Source: Lachnospiraceae bacterium (GTDB lineage Bacteria; Bacillota; Clostridia; Lachnospirales; Lachnospiraceae). From it: a stretch of 53,028 nucleotides of DNA. The notes under the pieces are model-generated. The model was not told the origin of the DNA. It searched no databases and saw nothing but the letters and a program-made list of their open reading frames with translations. Positions 17,090-25,486 of the stretch are shown here, one piece after another. The DNA lies in contig JAGBKB010000002.1 of the NCBI GenBank assembly GCA_017934175.1, positions 75,060-128,087 of the forward strand, given 5' to 3'. Numbering within the stretch: the stretch's first letter is position 1; the number at the start of each line of letters is the position of its first letter. The position numbers and the translations under genes are program-made.

Positions 17090-17590
17090 ATGGAAAATGT
17101 AAATGAAAATGTAGTTAATGATGGTGCAAAGAAAAATATAAACAGTTTTAAAAATTATATTTTAAAGAACTCTTCAACTATTGCTATTGTTTTATCAATT
17201 ATCAGTATTCTATTTTCAACCTTTACTTTGGTAAGAGTTAATAGGCGCCCTAGAAAAGATTTTAGAATGGAACGACCTTATGATATTCAATCTGAGATGC
17301 CAAATGATTATTTTAATAATGGTAACGGCGGTCCAAATGGCTATATTGGTGCTCCAAATGATAATCAATTCTATAGTCAAAGACCACCTATGCATAATGA
17401 TAATAAATTTAATAACAACCGACCACAAAATAATCAATATGGCAAAAGAAATAATAATAACTATCGCTTCAACAAACAAAATCAAAACAATAATAGCAAT
17501 GGTTCACAAAGAAATAATAGTCCAAGCACAAACCCAAGCACCAGTGATAATGGTCCTAAAGTTGCACCAGAAATTTCACCAAGTAAATAA
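17090..17590 (+). CDS. Single-pass membrane protein with Asn/Gly/Pro-rich tail
   Basis: 166 residues. A polar N-terminus is followed by a membrane helix at about 30-48 (STIAIVLSIISILFSTFTLV), a basic stop-transfer (RVNRRPRKDFR), and about 100 residues of disordered Asn, Gly, Gln and Pro-rich sequence with units like NNNRPQNNQYGK. No signal peptide cleavage site is evident. Orientation by positive charges puts the tail in the cytoplasm. It resembles low-complexity scaffold or nucleic-acid-binding tails but matches no family I recognise. The start is uncertain because no Shine-Dalgarno sequence is present at 17090 (see the leader feature). It ends at a strong terminator. Confidence 0.6.
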   Translation: MENVNENVVNDGAKKNINSFKNYILKNSSTIAIVLSIISILFSTFTLVRVNRRPRKDFRMERPYDIQSEMPNDYFNNGNGGPNGYIGAPNDNQFYSQRPPMHNDNKFNNNRPQNNQYGKRNNNNYRFNKQNQNNNSNGSQRNNSPSTNPSTSDNGPKVAPEISPSK

Positions 17591-17634
17591 CTAATAATTT
17601 TTAACAATAACTTTTTTTAAACCAAAATCTCCTA

Positions 17635-17670
17635 AAAAAACCACAGGTGGATTAAGCCTGTGGTTTTTTT
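17635..17670 (+). terminator. Terminator after 17090-17590
   Basis: AAAAAA-CCACAGG pairs with CCTGTGG-TTTTTT across a 9-nt loop. It is a very strong intrinsic terminator and can act on both strands. Between it and 17818 lie two copies of TATATGATTTTCATA (about 17678 and 17700) and the palindrome TTAATGGTACCATTAA, otherwise nothing. Confidence 0.85.
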
Positions 17671-17817
17671 GCTATAATATATGATTTTCATAAAGTGCTG
17701 TATATGATTTTCATATATTTTACAACTTTTTTTACCTGCTGCTAATAATTAAGAACATTTAAGTTCAAAAAACAAACTTTTATCAATGTTCATATTTAAT
17801 GGTACCATTAAAACAAT

Positions 17818-19185
17818 TTAATTACCTTCTTTTTCTAATTTTACATTTTTCATTTGTTTTGCGATTTTTAATAATTTACTATCAAAGCCAGATAACGAAT
17901 AAATTACATATTCTTTTTTATAATTCTTATATTCATTTATTTTATCAGATTTATCTATGAGCGAATTTAACACATCCACTCCAATTTTTTTGCTTTTATA
18001 CTTACACTCGGCACATACAACATACTTTTCATCATCATTCACTCCTACTATATCTATTTCATTATTTTTATCCCACCATTTACCAATTTTATTAATTTTT
18101 TTTATATACTTTTTAAATAATTTTTCTCTACAAATATCTTCATATACATAACTCATATGATTTTCAACAAATTTTTTTTCTATCACATTTCGAACATATG
18201 CAATGTTTCCAATTTCCAAAAAATCTTTATACGGATATACAAATTTAAACCAAAAGCAAATAAAATTATCATTAATTTTATATAAACCTTTTTTTGATTT
18301 TGCATTATTTCTTTCAGTTATTGGAACCTCACGTTTTACCAAATCTAATTCTTGCAAAGTATTTAAATAAAATGTAATACCTGTCTGCTTCATATTAAGT
18401 TTTATAGATATCTCACTTATTTTCCTCGCACCTTCTGCTATGGCTCTAATAATAGAAAAATAATTTCCTATTTCTTTAACTTCTTTTTTCAAAATGAATT
18501 CTGGTTCCAAGTATAAAAGCGAATTTTTATCTAATATGTTTTTTTCTATGGCATCATATAAATTATAACTATCTTTAAAAATCTCAATATATCGTGGTAC
18601 ACCACCAGTTACAGCATAATATTCCATTAGTTGTTTTTCATTTGCCTTTTTATAAAAATATTTTGTCCACTCATAATCAACTTGTGACAGTCTAATTTGC
18701 CCTGTTCTCCTACCATATAGAGGACTTGAATAATTCAATGCTTGACTATACATCATATTTACAAGAGAGCCACATATAATAACCTTTGCATTTGTATCTT
18801 TAAGAATATTGTCCCATATCTTCTGAAAAATTGATGGGAAGGCTTGATTTACCATTCCAAGATACTGGAATTCATCTATTACTATCACTGGTTTCTTATC
18901 ATTATCAACTATGTATTTAAATATATCCTCCCATGTATTGATTTTTAATTCATACTTTGAAGGATACTTATTTAATACTAATCTTAATAAACTTGCCTTA
19001 TTTACTTCATCATTTTCTTCAGTTGCTAAAAAATAAATTCCATTTTTGTTTTCTAAATATTTTTTTATGAGAGTGGTTTTTCCATTTCGCCTTCTGCCAT
19101 ACAAAACAACAAATGATGAGCCTTTTCTTTTATATTCATCATTTAAGAATGTTAGTTCTTTTTTTCTATCGACAAAATTATTCAT
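17818..19185 (-). CDS. DUF234-type AAA ATPase
   Basis: 455 residues from Met at 19185 (MNNFVDRKKELTFL). The frame continues upstream to 19293, but that part encodes only the AT-rich repeat and is probably not protein. Walker A is GRRRNGKTT near residue 27, followed by LATEENDEVNKASLL, and Walker B is VIVIDEFQYLG. SPLYGRRTGQIRLSQV and YAVTGGVPRYIEIF are typical of the ATPase_2 family. The C-terminal third contains a winged-helix-like part and a nuclease-like end (NEIDIVGVNDDEKYVVCAECKYK: D, then E-x-K), the DUF234 domain, which has the PD-(D/E)XK look. These proteins are common, often mobile or defence-associated, with no settled role. Confidence 0.88.
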   Translation of the reverse strand: MNNFVDRKKELTFLNDEYKRKGSSFVVLYGRRRNGKTTLIKKYLENKNGIYFLATEENDEVNKASLLRLVLNKYPSKYELKINTWEDIFKYIVDNDKKPVIVIDEFQYLGMVNQAFPSIFQKIWDNILKDTNAKVIICGSLVNMMYSQALNYSSPLYGRRTGQIRLSQVDYEWTKYFYKKANEKQLMEYYAVTGGVPRYIEIFKDSYNLYDAIEKNILDKNSLLYLEPEFILKKEVKEIGNYFSIIRAIAEGARKISEISIKLNMKQTGITFYLNTLQELDLVKREVPITERNNAKSKKGLYKINDNFICFWFKFVYPYKDFLEIGNIAYVRNVIEKKFVENHMSYVYEDICREKLFKKYIKKINKIGKWWDKNNEIDIVGVNDDEKYVVCAECKYKSKKIGVDVLNSLIDKSDKINEYKNYKKEYVIYSLSGFDSKLLKIAKQMKNVKLEKEGN

Positions 19186-19252
19186 ATTTATAAAAATTGC
19201 ATTTTTGCAGTGAACAAAGTCCGTAAATATAATTACTCCATAATTTAAAATA

Positions 19253-19290
19253 TTATAGTTTAGACTATAATATTTTAGACTATAATATTT
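19253..19290 (-). repeat. Repeated motif upstream of DUF234 ATPase (1.6 copies)
   Basis: TTTAGACTATAATATTT occurs at 19259-19275 and again at 19274-19290. Together with TTATAG in front, 19253-19275 is identical to 20211-20233 over 23 bp. It lies 68 nt upstream of the ATPase start at 19185 and contains TATAAT-like cores on both strands, so it may be promoter plus operator. Confidence 0.65.
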
Positions 19291-19321
19291 CATTTGTCAA
19301 GTATCACTTTTCAATATACCA

Positions 19322-20167
19322 CTACCCCAAAAATCTCTTTATCTCATCTAATTTTTCATTAGCGACTTTTCTACCTATCTGATAAACTCTTTCTAATTCA
19401 TCAGGGTCATTTTCAGTTCTTTTTATATTTAAAGAAGTTTTTGGCGCTATCACATAAACCTTGTTATCTTTTTCAAGTTGTCTTATTTCATCAAGTTGTT
19501 TATTATATAAAATGTGCCTATTAGCCATTGCCTCAACAAGTTTAGGATACTTATGATATTTTATTTTAAGTAATGGCACTACTGATGTCTTCTTTTTTGT
19601 AAAATCTCTTGGCTGTGTCAGCACTATAACATTTCTTTCATAATTATTTTTAAACATTATACTGTATGGGATAGGGTCAACCATCCCTCCATCTAAAAGT
19701 TTATATCCATCTACCTCTACTATATTTGACACAAGTGGCATAGATGCTGATGCTCGTATCCACTCAATAGTTTCTTTATCAATTTCTTTTGAATTAAAAT
19801 ATCTTATAACTCCATTTTCTATATCAGTTGCACCTATGAAAAAATCCATAGGATTATTTTTATAAGTTTCTTTATCTATTGGGTCAAGTTCATCAATTAT
19901 TTTATGGTAACAAAAATCATATCCATATAGGTCGCCCGTCTTTATAAGTGACCAAAAACCAAAATATCTTTTATCTCTTCCCCATTTTTTATTATACCTA
20001 ACCCCTCTACCTATTTGCTTTGATTTGTAATTGCAACCAAATATTGCTCCAGCAGATATGCCAGATAATCCATCAAATGTTATGTTATTTTCCATCATTA
20101 CATCAATGACACCACAAGTAAACATTCCTCTCATTACACCACCTTCTAAAACTAAACCTTTCTTCAT
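19322..20167 (-). CDS. Patatin-like phospholipase
   Basis: 281 residues, cytoplasmic by sequence (no signal peptide). The N-terminus LVLEGGVMRGMFTCGVID is the oxyanion loop (GGxxRG), the nucleophile elbow is GISAG (Ser about 38), and the catalytic Asp is in the DGG of KLLDGGMVDPIPY (about 160). This Ser/Asp dyad and the length fit the bacterial YjjU/RssA-type patatins that hydrolyse acyl esters. AAAGGGG precedes the ATG. A copy of the 23-bp repeat lies 44 nt upstream, as for the neighbouring ATPase 30 bp downstream, which suggests shared control of both genes. Confidence 0.9.
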   Translation of the reverse strand: MKKGLVLEGGVMRGMFTCGVIDVMMENNITFDGLSGISAGAIFGCNYKSKQIGRGVRYNKKWGRDKRYFGFWSLIKTGDLYGYDFCYHKIIDELDPIDKETYKNNPMDFFIGATDIENGVIRYFNSKEIDKETIEWIRASASMPLVSNIVEVDGYKLLDGGMVDPIPYSIMFKNNYERNVIVLTQPRDFTKKKTSVVPLLKIKYHKYPKLVEAMANRHILYNKQLDEIRQLEKDNKVYVIAPKTSLNIKRTENDPDELERVYQIGRKVANEKLDEIKRFLG

Positions 20168-20210
20168 TTTACCCCTTTGTTACTATAATACTAATTTCTA
20201 AATTCTTTTT

Positions 20211-20233
20211 TTATAGTTTAGACTATAATATTT
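20211..20233 (-). repeat. Repeated motif upstream of patatin gene
   Basis: A 23-bp exact copy of 19253-19275, beginning TTATAGTTTAGACTATAA. It is followed by AAAACTATAAT, a weaker second half-copy. It ends five bases before the stop of the HAD gene at 20238 and lies upstream of the patatin start at 20167. Confidence 0.65.
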
Positions 20234-20237
20234 AAAA

Positions 20238-21035
20238 CTATAATTTTGTCAATACTTCCAAACTCTTTAATTCTATTAACGGTCCATCATTATATACATC
20301 AGGAACGATTTTGGTTGCATGTTTTTTTACTTCATCACTTGCATCAGATACAACATATGCTTCTTTACACTCATTAAGTAGTGATATGTCATTTCCACTA
20401 TTGCCAAATCCAATCGTTTCTTCTTTTTTTATATTAAGAAGATTCTGAATATATTTTACACCTGCTCCTTTATTTACATCTTTTTGTGTTATGTCTAACC
20501 AAATAGAGCCTGATTGCACAATATGTAATTCACTTTCATATTTTTCTTTAAGCAATGCTATTACCTTATTTGGATTTTTTGACATAACTGTAAGTTTAGT
20601 TACATTTTCTAAATATTCAAAAACACTATCAACTATATATCCTACTTCCTTTACATCTGAAAAAACATTATCATTTATAAACTTGTCTCTTTTTTCAGTA
20701 AAATAACCTATGTCATTTGACAATGCTACTTCACACTCTAACTCATTGTGAAGATAATCAACTAAAAATCTAACTGTTTCCTTATTCAAATAATGTTTGA
20801 TTATTGGTTTGTCTTTATACAATAAAGTTGCTCCATTATCTGACAAGATATATGCCCTATCTTTTATAATTGGCAATAATTTTTTTATGTTGTTCGCATG
20901 TCTACCACTCGCAAGTATTATCTTTATCCCTCTATCTAATAATTTTTCAAATGTTATATCATATTCTTTATTTATATCAAATGTTCCCTCTGGGACAATA
21001 GTTCCATCTAAATCTGTCGCTATTAGTTTTATCAT
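20238..21035 (-). CDS. Cof-type HAD-IIB sugar-phosphate phosphatase
   Basis: 265 residues. Motif I is TDLDGTIVPEG (nucleophile Asp 8 and Asp 10), motif II is LASGR (about 43), and motif IV is GFGNSGNDISLL with the two metal Asp residues near 217-221. The lid between motifs II and III is of the HAD-IIB (Cof) type. It probably dephosphorylates sugar phosphates or related metabolites in the cytoplasm. It follows the PTS/transketolase operon on the same strand after 67 nt containing a GGGCGG palindrome. It may be the last gene of that operon, guarding against phosphosugar build-up, but this is inference. GAGGTA precedes the ATG. Confidence 0.9.
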   Translation of the reverse strand: MIKLIATDLDGTIVPEGTFDINKEYDITFEKLLDRGIKIILASGRHANNIKKLLPIIKDRAYILSDNGATLLYKDKPIIKHYLNKETVRFLVDYLHNELECEVALSNDIGYFTEKRDKFINDNVFSDVKEVGYIVDSVFEYLENVTKLTVMSKNPNKVIALLKEKYESELHIVQSGSIWLDITQKDVNKGAGVKYIQNLLNIKKEETIGFGNSGNDISLLNECKEAYVVSDASDEVKKHATKIVPDVYNDGPLIELKSLEVLTKL

Positions 21036-21064
21036 TTAGTATGTACCTCATTTTTTAATAATAT

Positions 21065-21085
21065 GGGGCGGATATTATCCGCCCC
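21065..21085. repeat. GGGCGG palindromic repeat, copy 2
   Basis: GGGGCGGATA-T-TATCCGCCCC, perfect 10-bp arms, with CTAC following. It lies between the AraD-like gene and the HAD gene, where it could act as an intergenic hairpin that attenuates or stabilises the operon mRNA. Confidence 0.75.
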
Positions 21086-21102
21086 TACTTCACAACTTGC
21101 TA

Positions 21103-21777
21103 CTACACTTTTCCTAATAACTCTTTAGGAATTTCTCCGTGACCTTGTCCTACAAACTTATATATTTCTACAGTTTGTTTTATTTGAGCAGGTGTTAAAT
21201 GACGAGTTTCTCCACATGCTCTTGCTGCAAGATATCCTTTTGCACATTCTTCAAGATATACTGCTGCATTTAATGCTTGCTTTAAAGTATCTCCTACAGT
21301 CATAACTCCATGATGACCTAAAATAACTGCAAGTTGTTCTCCTATATTATTTACTACATCCATTCCCATCTCTACACTACCTGGTGAAGAGTAAGGAGTA
21401 CACTTTACTGCACCTCTACATGCATTTCCCATAGTAGTAAGGTCAGCCGGCATCTCATCAGCGATAAGACTTACTGCAGTGGCATAAGGTTGATGAGTGT
21501 GAATAGTTGCATTTACTTGTGGCATATGTTTAAAAATATAAAGTATACCATCTGTATCTGATGAAGGTTTGCGAGTTCCTTCTATAATATTTCTATCTAT
21601 ATCCATAACTACTATGTCATCAGGAGTCATATCTTCATATATCATACCTGATGCTGTAATTAAGATTTCTCCACTTGGCATTCTTAAAGATACGTTTCCA
21701 CCAGCAAGAGAAATAAGACCATATCTGTCAAGTTTCATACCTGCTTTGATCATTTCTTGTTTTTCTTTCTCAAACAT
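21103..21777 (-). CDS. Class II aldolase family, AraD-type (epimerase-like)
   Basis: 224 residues. Zinc ligands are visible in IHTHQPYAT (two His) and GHHGVMTVG (third His). The key position after KPSS is Asp (PSSDTDGILY), as in L-ribulose-5-phosphate 4-epimerases (PSSDT), rather than the Glu of fuculose-1-phosphate aldolases. LAGGNVSLR is the phosphate-binding loop. I therefore favour 4-epimerisation of a pentulose phosphate, which would give a transketolase substrate, but aldol cleavage cannot be excluded. It begins 2 nt after the transketolase C-subunit stop, so it is translationally coupled. The 27108 gene in the same operon is the Glu-type paralogue. Confidence 0.82.
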   Translation of the reverse strand: MFEKEKQEMIKAGMKLDRYGLISLAGGNVSLRMPSGEILITASGMIYEDMTPDDIVVMDIDRNIIEGTRKPSSDTDGILYIFKHMPQVNATIHTHQPYATAVSLIADEMPADLTTMGNACRGAVKCTPYSSPGSVEMGMDVVNNIGEQLAVILGHHGVMTVGDTLKQALNAAVYLEECAKGYLAARACGETRHLTPAQIKQTVEIYKFVGQGHGEIPKELLGKV

Positions 21778-21779
21778 AA

Positions 21780-22769
21780 TTACACCTCCGAAAAATCTTC
21801 AAATCTAATTGCTTCTAAATCTTCTTTCTTGATGCCTAAATCTTTGCCCATAAGTTTTTCTACTTTCTTAATTAACTCCATCGCATCAAGATGATAGTGT
21901 TCAAGTAAATACATCTTTGAGGCACCGTGAGCATATTGGTCATTTAATCCTACTTTAAGAAGAGGTTTACCAATAGCATTTTCAGCCATAACTTCAGCAA
22001 CACATGTACCAAGTCCGCCAATCACTGTTCCATTTTCAATAGTGACAGCACCATATTTAACTTTTTTAAGTGACTCTACTACTTGTGGGTCAGTAAATGG
22101 TTTAAGAGTAGAAATATGCAAATGTTCTATACTTACACCCTTATTTTTAAGTGCTGCTGTCGCTCTCATAGCCTCTTCTGTCATAATAGAAGATGAAAAT
22201 ATAACTACATCTGTTCCTTCTGATAATACTCTTGCTTTATTAAATTCCATAGGCTTATTTGCTGGGAAAAGTCTTGGAACTTCTTTACGAAGTTGTCTTA
22301 TATATACAGGTCCATTAAAATCCCAAGCGAGGTCTAAAACTCTTTCTATCTCTGTTGCATCCCCTACATCAAATATTGCGAAGTTAGGAATAGTTCTAAC
22401 TACACCAATATCATTTGTTGATTGATGTGACACTCCACCTGGAGTTGTTATTCCTGGCACAAATCCACAAAATACAACTGGAAGATTTGGATATGCTATG
22501 CTCATCTCAAGTTGGTCTAAAATTCTTCTATACAAGAATACTGAAAATGTATGAAGATAAGGTCTATAACCTTCTCTTGCAAGACCTGCTGCCCAAGAGC
22601 ACATATTTTGTTCTGCTATACCCATAGAAAAATATCTATCAGGATACTTTTGTGCAAATTCTTTTACTTCACAAGATGTGCCGAGGTCTGCAGAAAGGAC
22701 AACTAATTCAGGATGAACTGATGCCATTCTTAAAATGTTTTCATTGTGTTTATTTATTTCCATTTTCAT
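21780..22769 (-). CDS. Transketolase, C-terminal subunit
   Basis: 329 residues: the pyrimidine-binding and C-terminal domains of a split transketolase. The Glu that activates thiamine diphosphate lies in MGIAEQNMCSWAAGLA. TFSVFLYRRILDQLEMSIAY and TTPGGVSHQSTNDIGVVRTIPN are family signatures, followed by YIRQLRKEVP. The partner is the next gene upstream (22782-23696, 12-nt gap). Split transketolases in PTS or ABC operons usually serve one catabolic route rather than the central pentose-phosphate pathway; the apulose-4-phosphate enzymes are one known example. GGGAGG precedes the ATG. Confidence 0.93.
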   Translation of the reverse strand: MKMEINKHNENILRMASVHPELVVLSADLGTSCEVKEFAQKYPDRYFSMGIAEQNMCSWAAGLAREGYRPYLHTFSVFLYRRILDQLEMSIAYPNLPVVFCGFVPGITTPGGVSHQSTNDIGVVRTIPNFAIFDVGDATEIERVLDLAWDFNGPVYIRQLRKEVPRLFPANKPMEFNKARVLSEGTDVVIFSSSIMTEEAMRATAALKNKGVSIEHLHISTLKPFTDPQVVESLKKVKYGAVTIENGTVIGGLGTCVAEVMAENAIGKPLLKVGLNDQYAHGASKMYLLEHYHLDAMELIKKVEKLMGKDLGIKKEDLEAIRFEDFSEV

Positions 22770-22781
22770 ATTTTTTCCTCC

Positions 22782-23696
22782 CTACATACTCTCATAAAAC
22801 TTTTGGAATTCTTCTTTTTGTTCTTTTGGAATTCTTGGATAATGTTTTGGCATCATAGGTTTAAGAAGTGGTATGCCTTGCCATGGACAAGTATCACAAA
22901 TAATCATAAGAGGTTTTCCTTTATGAGGTGTTTTTGAGGCTTCTGTAATAGCATCTATATTATGTCCATCTACTTCTACACATTCCCATCCAAAAGCATG
23001 CATTCTCTCTACAAGTGGTTCAGTAGGCATAACATCTTTTGTGTATCCCTCTACTTGTTGTCCATTTTTATCTACATATACAATTAAATTTTCCAATTTA
23101 TAAAATGATGCTGCTTGGAAACACTCCCAGTCTTGACCTTCTTCTATTTCACCATCTGAAAGCATACAAACTATATTTCCAGTATGACCCTTCATTTTAT
23201 AAGCATGTGCAGTACCTGCAGCAATACTTATAGTTTGTCCAAGTGAACCTGCTGTGTTTTCAAATCCTGGAGAATGCTCTGCTCCTATCATTTCCATATT
23301 CCATCCATCTACATTAAACTTTTCAATCGCAGATGCATCTATTCTACCTGCTTCTACAAGTGCACAGTATATAACTGATGCATAATGACAGCATGAAACA
23401 AAAAATCTATCCTTACTATAATCTGGATTTTTTGGATTGTAACCATTGTAAGTAGAACCTTTTTGATAATCCATATTTGTAGGTGATGGAACACCAGGGA
23501 AAGGTAATGCCTCTTTATTACCAAGACTTGGTCCAAGATTTAAAATCCTTAAATAAAGAGTTGCTACCAAGTCTGCAGATGAACAGGCTTGTGCGAGATA
23601 GCAACCTCCTATTCTCAAAGCAATTCCTAAAATGCTTTTACGAATTTTTGTTGCTGCTTTCAAAATTTCTTCATTTGTGTAAACTTTATCAGCCAT
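22782..23696 (-). CDS. Transketolase, N-terminal (thiamine-diphosphate) subunit
   Basis: 304 residues. The thiamine-diphosphate motif runs from SDGEIEEGQDWECFQ to IVYVDKNGQQVEG (usual form GDG...N; here Ser replaces the first Gly, seen in other split enzymes). GCYLAQACSSADLVATLYL is the N-terminal helix and EHSPGFENTAGSLGQTISIA corresponds to the substrate loop with HxPG-like residues. It transfers two-carbon ketol units together with the 21780 subunit. A ketose phosphate made by the operon's dehydrogenase is the expected donor. It is 38 nt downstream of the Enzyme I gene. Confidence 0.93.
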   Translation of the reverse strand: MADKVYTNEEILKAATKIRKSILGIALRIGGCYLAQACSSADLVATLYLRILNLGPSLGNKEALPFPGVPSPTNMDYQKGSTYNGYNPKNPDYSKDRFFVSCCHYASVIYCALVEAGRIDASAIEKFNVDGWNMEMIGAEHSPGFENTAGSLGQTISIAAGTAHAYKMKGHTGNIVCMLSDGEIEEGQDWECFQAASFYKLENLIVYVDKNGQQVEGYTKDVMPTEPLVERMHAFGWECVEVDGHNIDAITEASKTPHKGKPLMIICDTCPWQGIPLLKPMMPKHYPRIPKEQKEEFQKFYESM

Positions 23697-23734
23697 AAAA
23701 ACCTCCTTTGTAAAAATATAATTTTTTTATCTGA

Positions 23735-25465
23735 TTAAAACTCTGTTAATGGTTTTAATTTTTCATTAAAATACTTTTCATTCTCTTCTGCTGATTCAGC
23801 ACTTATCATATCTTCTGCGATTTTTTTACATTCATCATAGGTCCATCTTGATATGAAATCTTTTGTTCTGAGTATTTTTGATGCAGACATTGAAAGATTG
23901 GTACATCCAAGTCCAACTAAAATTGCTGACATTCCTCGGCTACCTCCCATTTCTCCGCACACGCCACACTCAATATTATTCTTGGCGGCTGCATCTCCTA
24001 CCATTTTGATAAGCCTTAAAACACTTGGGTGAAGTGGCTTATACAGATTTGAAATTTTCTCATTTATTCTATCAACTGCACAAGAATATTGTATAAGGTC
24101 ATTAGTTCCAATTGAGAAGAAATCTACATATTTTCCAAGTGTCATTGCATTTACAGCGGCTGCAGGTATTTCTATCATAATTCCTATTTTTATATTTTCA
24201 TCAAACTTTATATTATTTTCTTTTAACTCTTGCTTTGCTTCTTCAAATATTTGCTTTGCAGCCTTAACTTCTTCCAAAGCAGAAATCATAGGAAACATAA
24301 CTCTTAAGTTTCCAAAAGCAGAAGCGCGAAGTAATGCTCTCGCCTGCACCTTAAAAAAATGTGGTCTATGAAGACATATTCTTATAGCACGATATCCAAG
24401 AAATGGATTCTCTTCTTTTGGAAGATTTAATGCTGGCACATTTTTATCTCCACCAATATCAAGAGTTCTAATTATTACTGGTTTATCTTTCATCTTTTCC
24501 ACAACTGATTTATATGCTTCAAATTGTTCTTCTTCAGTTGGAAGAGTGGTCTTATCCATAAATAAAAACTCTGACCTAAAAAGTCCTATCCCCTCTCCAC
24601 CATTTTCTATAACTTTATCTACATCTTGAGGGGTTCCTATATTTCCTTCTATTATTACTCTCTTTCCATCTTTAGTGACACCTTGTTTATCTTTAAATGT
24701 AGCAAGCCTCTTCTCTTCTTTTTCATATCTATCTTTTTTTTCATCAAACTCTTTTATTATATCTTCAGTAGGATTTATATATATATGTCCTTCCCTTCCA
24801 TCAATCAAAACTAAATCGCCATTTTTTATATCATTTATAAATCCTTCACCAAGAGCGACAACAGCCGGTATATTCATTGCTGCAGCCATTATGGCAGAGT
24901 GAGAAGTTTTGCCTCCTATTTCAGTAGCAAATCCAACAACGGGAGAACTTCCTATTCTCGCAGTATCAGATGGTGTAAGGTCGTGTGCTATAATTACAGA
25001 AGGTTCTGTTATAGATGAAATATCTACATCTTTTTCACCCATAAGGTTTCTCATAAGTCTATCTGAAATGTCACATATATCAGCAGCCCGCGCTCTCATA
25101 TATTCATCATCTATCGCTTCAAATGTTTTCTTTAATTCATTTTTAGTCATATCTACTGCATAGACAGCATCTTTTCTCTCATCGCAAATAAAATATTTTA
25201 TTCTTTCTTTATAAGTATCATCAGTTAGCATCATAAGATGTGCATCAAATATTTCTGCATTCTTTTCACCAATTCGTTGAAGTGATTCTTCTTTTAACGA
25301 CTCTATTTGTTTAGCAGTCTCATCTAATGCTACATTTAACCTATTCATTTCTGCATTTACATCTGTTACATATCGATGCTCAAATTCTACTTTTGCTTTT
25401 TTTAATACAAATGCTTTTGCTTTTGAATAACCATTTGAAACACCTAGGCCTTTTTTCTGAATCAT
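23735..25465 (-). CDS. ptsI: PTS Enzyme I, operon-encoded copy
   Basis: 576 residues, full length. The phosphorylated His in GGKTSHSAIMA falls at residue 189, the same number as in the E. coli enzyme. GIGLFRSEFLFMDKTTLPTEEEQF, RTLDIGGDKNVP, ENPFLGYRAIR, FFSIGTNDLIQY and the Cys in CGVCGEMGG mark the PEP-binding barrel. It passes phosphate from PEP to HPr. Finding it with HPr and EIIA, B and C in one operon means the transporter may carry its own complete phosphorelay, or that this is the cell's only copy placed here. It is 21 nt downstream of the iron alcohol dehydrogenase. Confidence 0.95.
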   Translation of the reverse strand: MIQKKGLGVSNGYSKAKAFVLKKAKVEFEHRYVTDVNAEMNRLNVALDETAKQIESLKEESLQRIGEKNAEIFDAHLMMLTDDTYKERIKYFICDERKDAVYAVDMTKNELKKTFEAIDDEYMRARAADICDISDRLMRNLMGEKDVDISSITEPSVIIAHDLTPSDTARIGSSPVVGFATEIGGKTSHSAIMAAAMNIPAVVALGEGFINDIKNGDLVLIDGREGHIYINPTEDIIKEFDEKKDRYEKEEKRLATFKDKQGVTKDGKRVIIEGNIGTPQDVDKVIENGGEGIGLFRSEFLFMDKTTLPTEEEQFEAYKSVVEKMKDKPVIIRTLDIGGDKNVPALNLPKEENPFLGYRAIRICLHRPHFFKVQARALLRASAFGNLRVMFPMISALEEVKAAKQIFEEAKQELKENNIKFDENIKIGIMIEIPAAAVNAMTLGKYVDFFSIGTNDLIQYSCAVDRINEKISNLYKPLHPSVLRLIKMVGDAAAKNNIECGVCGEMGGSRGMSAILVGLGCTNLSMSASKILRTKDFISRWTYDECKKIAEDMISAESAEENEKYFNEKLKPLTEF

Positions 25466-25486
25466 AATCTTCCTCCTTTGTGAGTC

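Noticed and set aside
17678-17817. Phage attachment site from the TATATGATTTTCATA direct repeats
   Set aside because: The repeats are 15 bp, 8 bp apart and AT-only, with no integrase adjacent; likely chance or a minor duplication.
19186-19293. N-terminal extension of the DUF234 ATPase (YYSLKYYSLNYN)
   Set aside because: It is only the translation of the tandem TTTAGACTATAATA repeat; the family normally starts at MNNFVDRKKEL.
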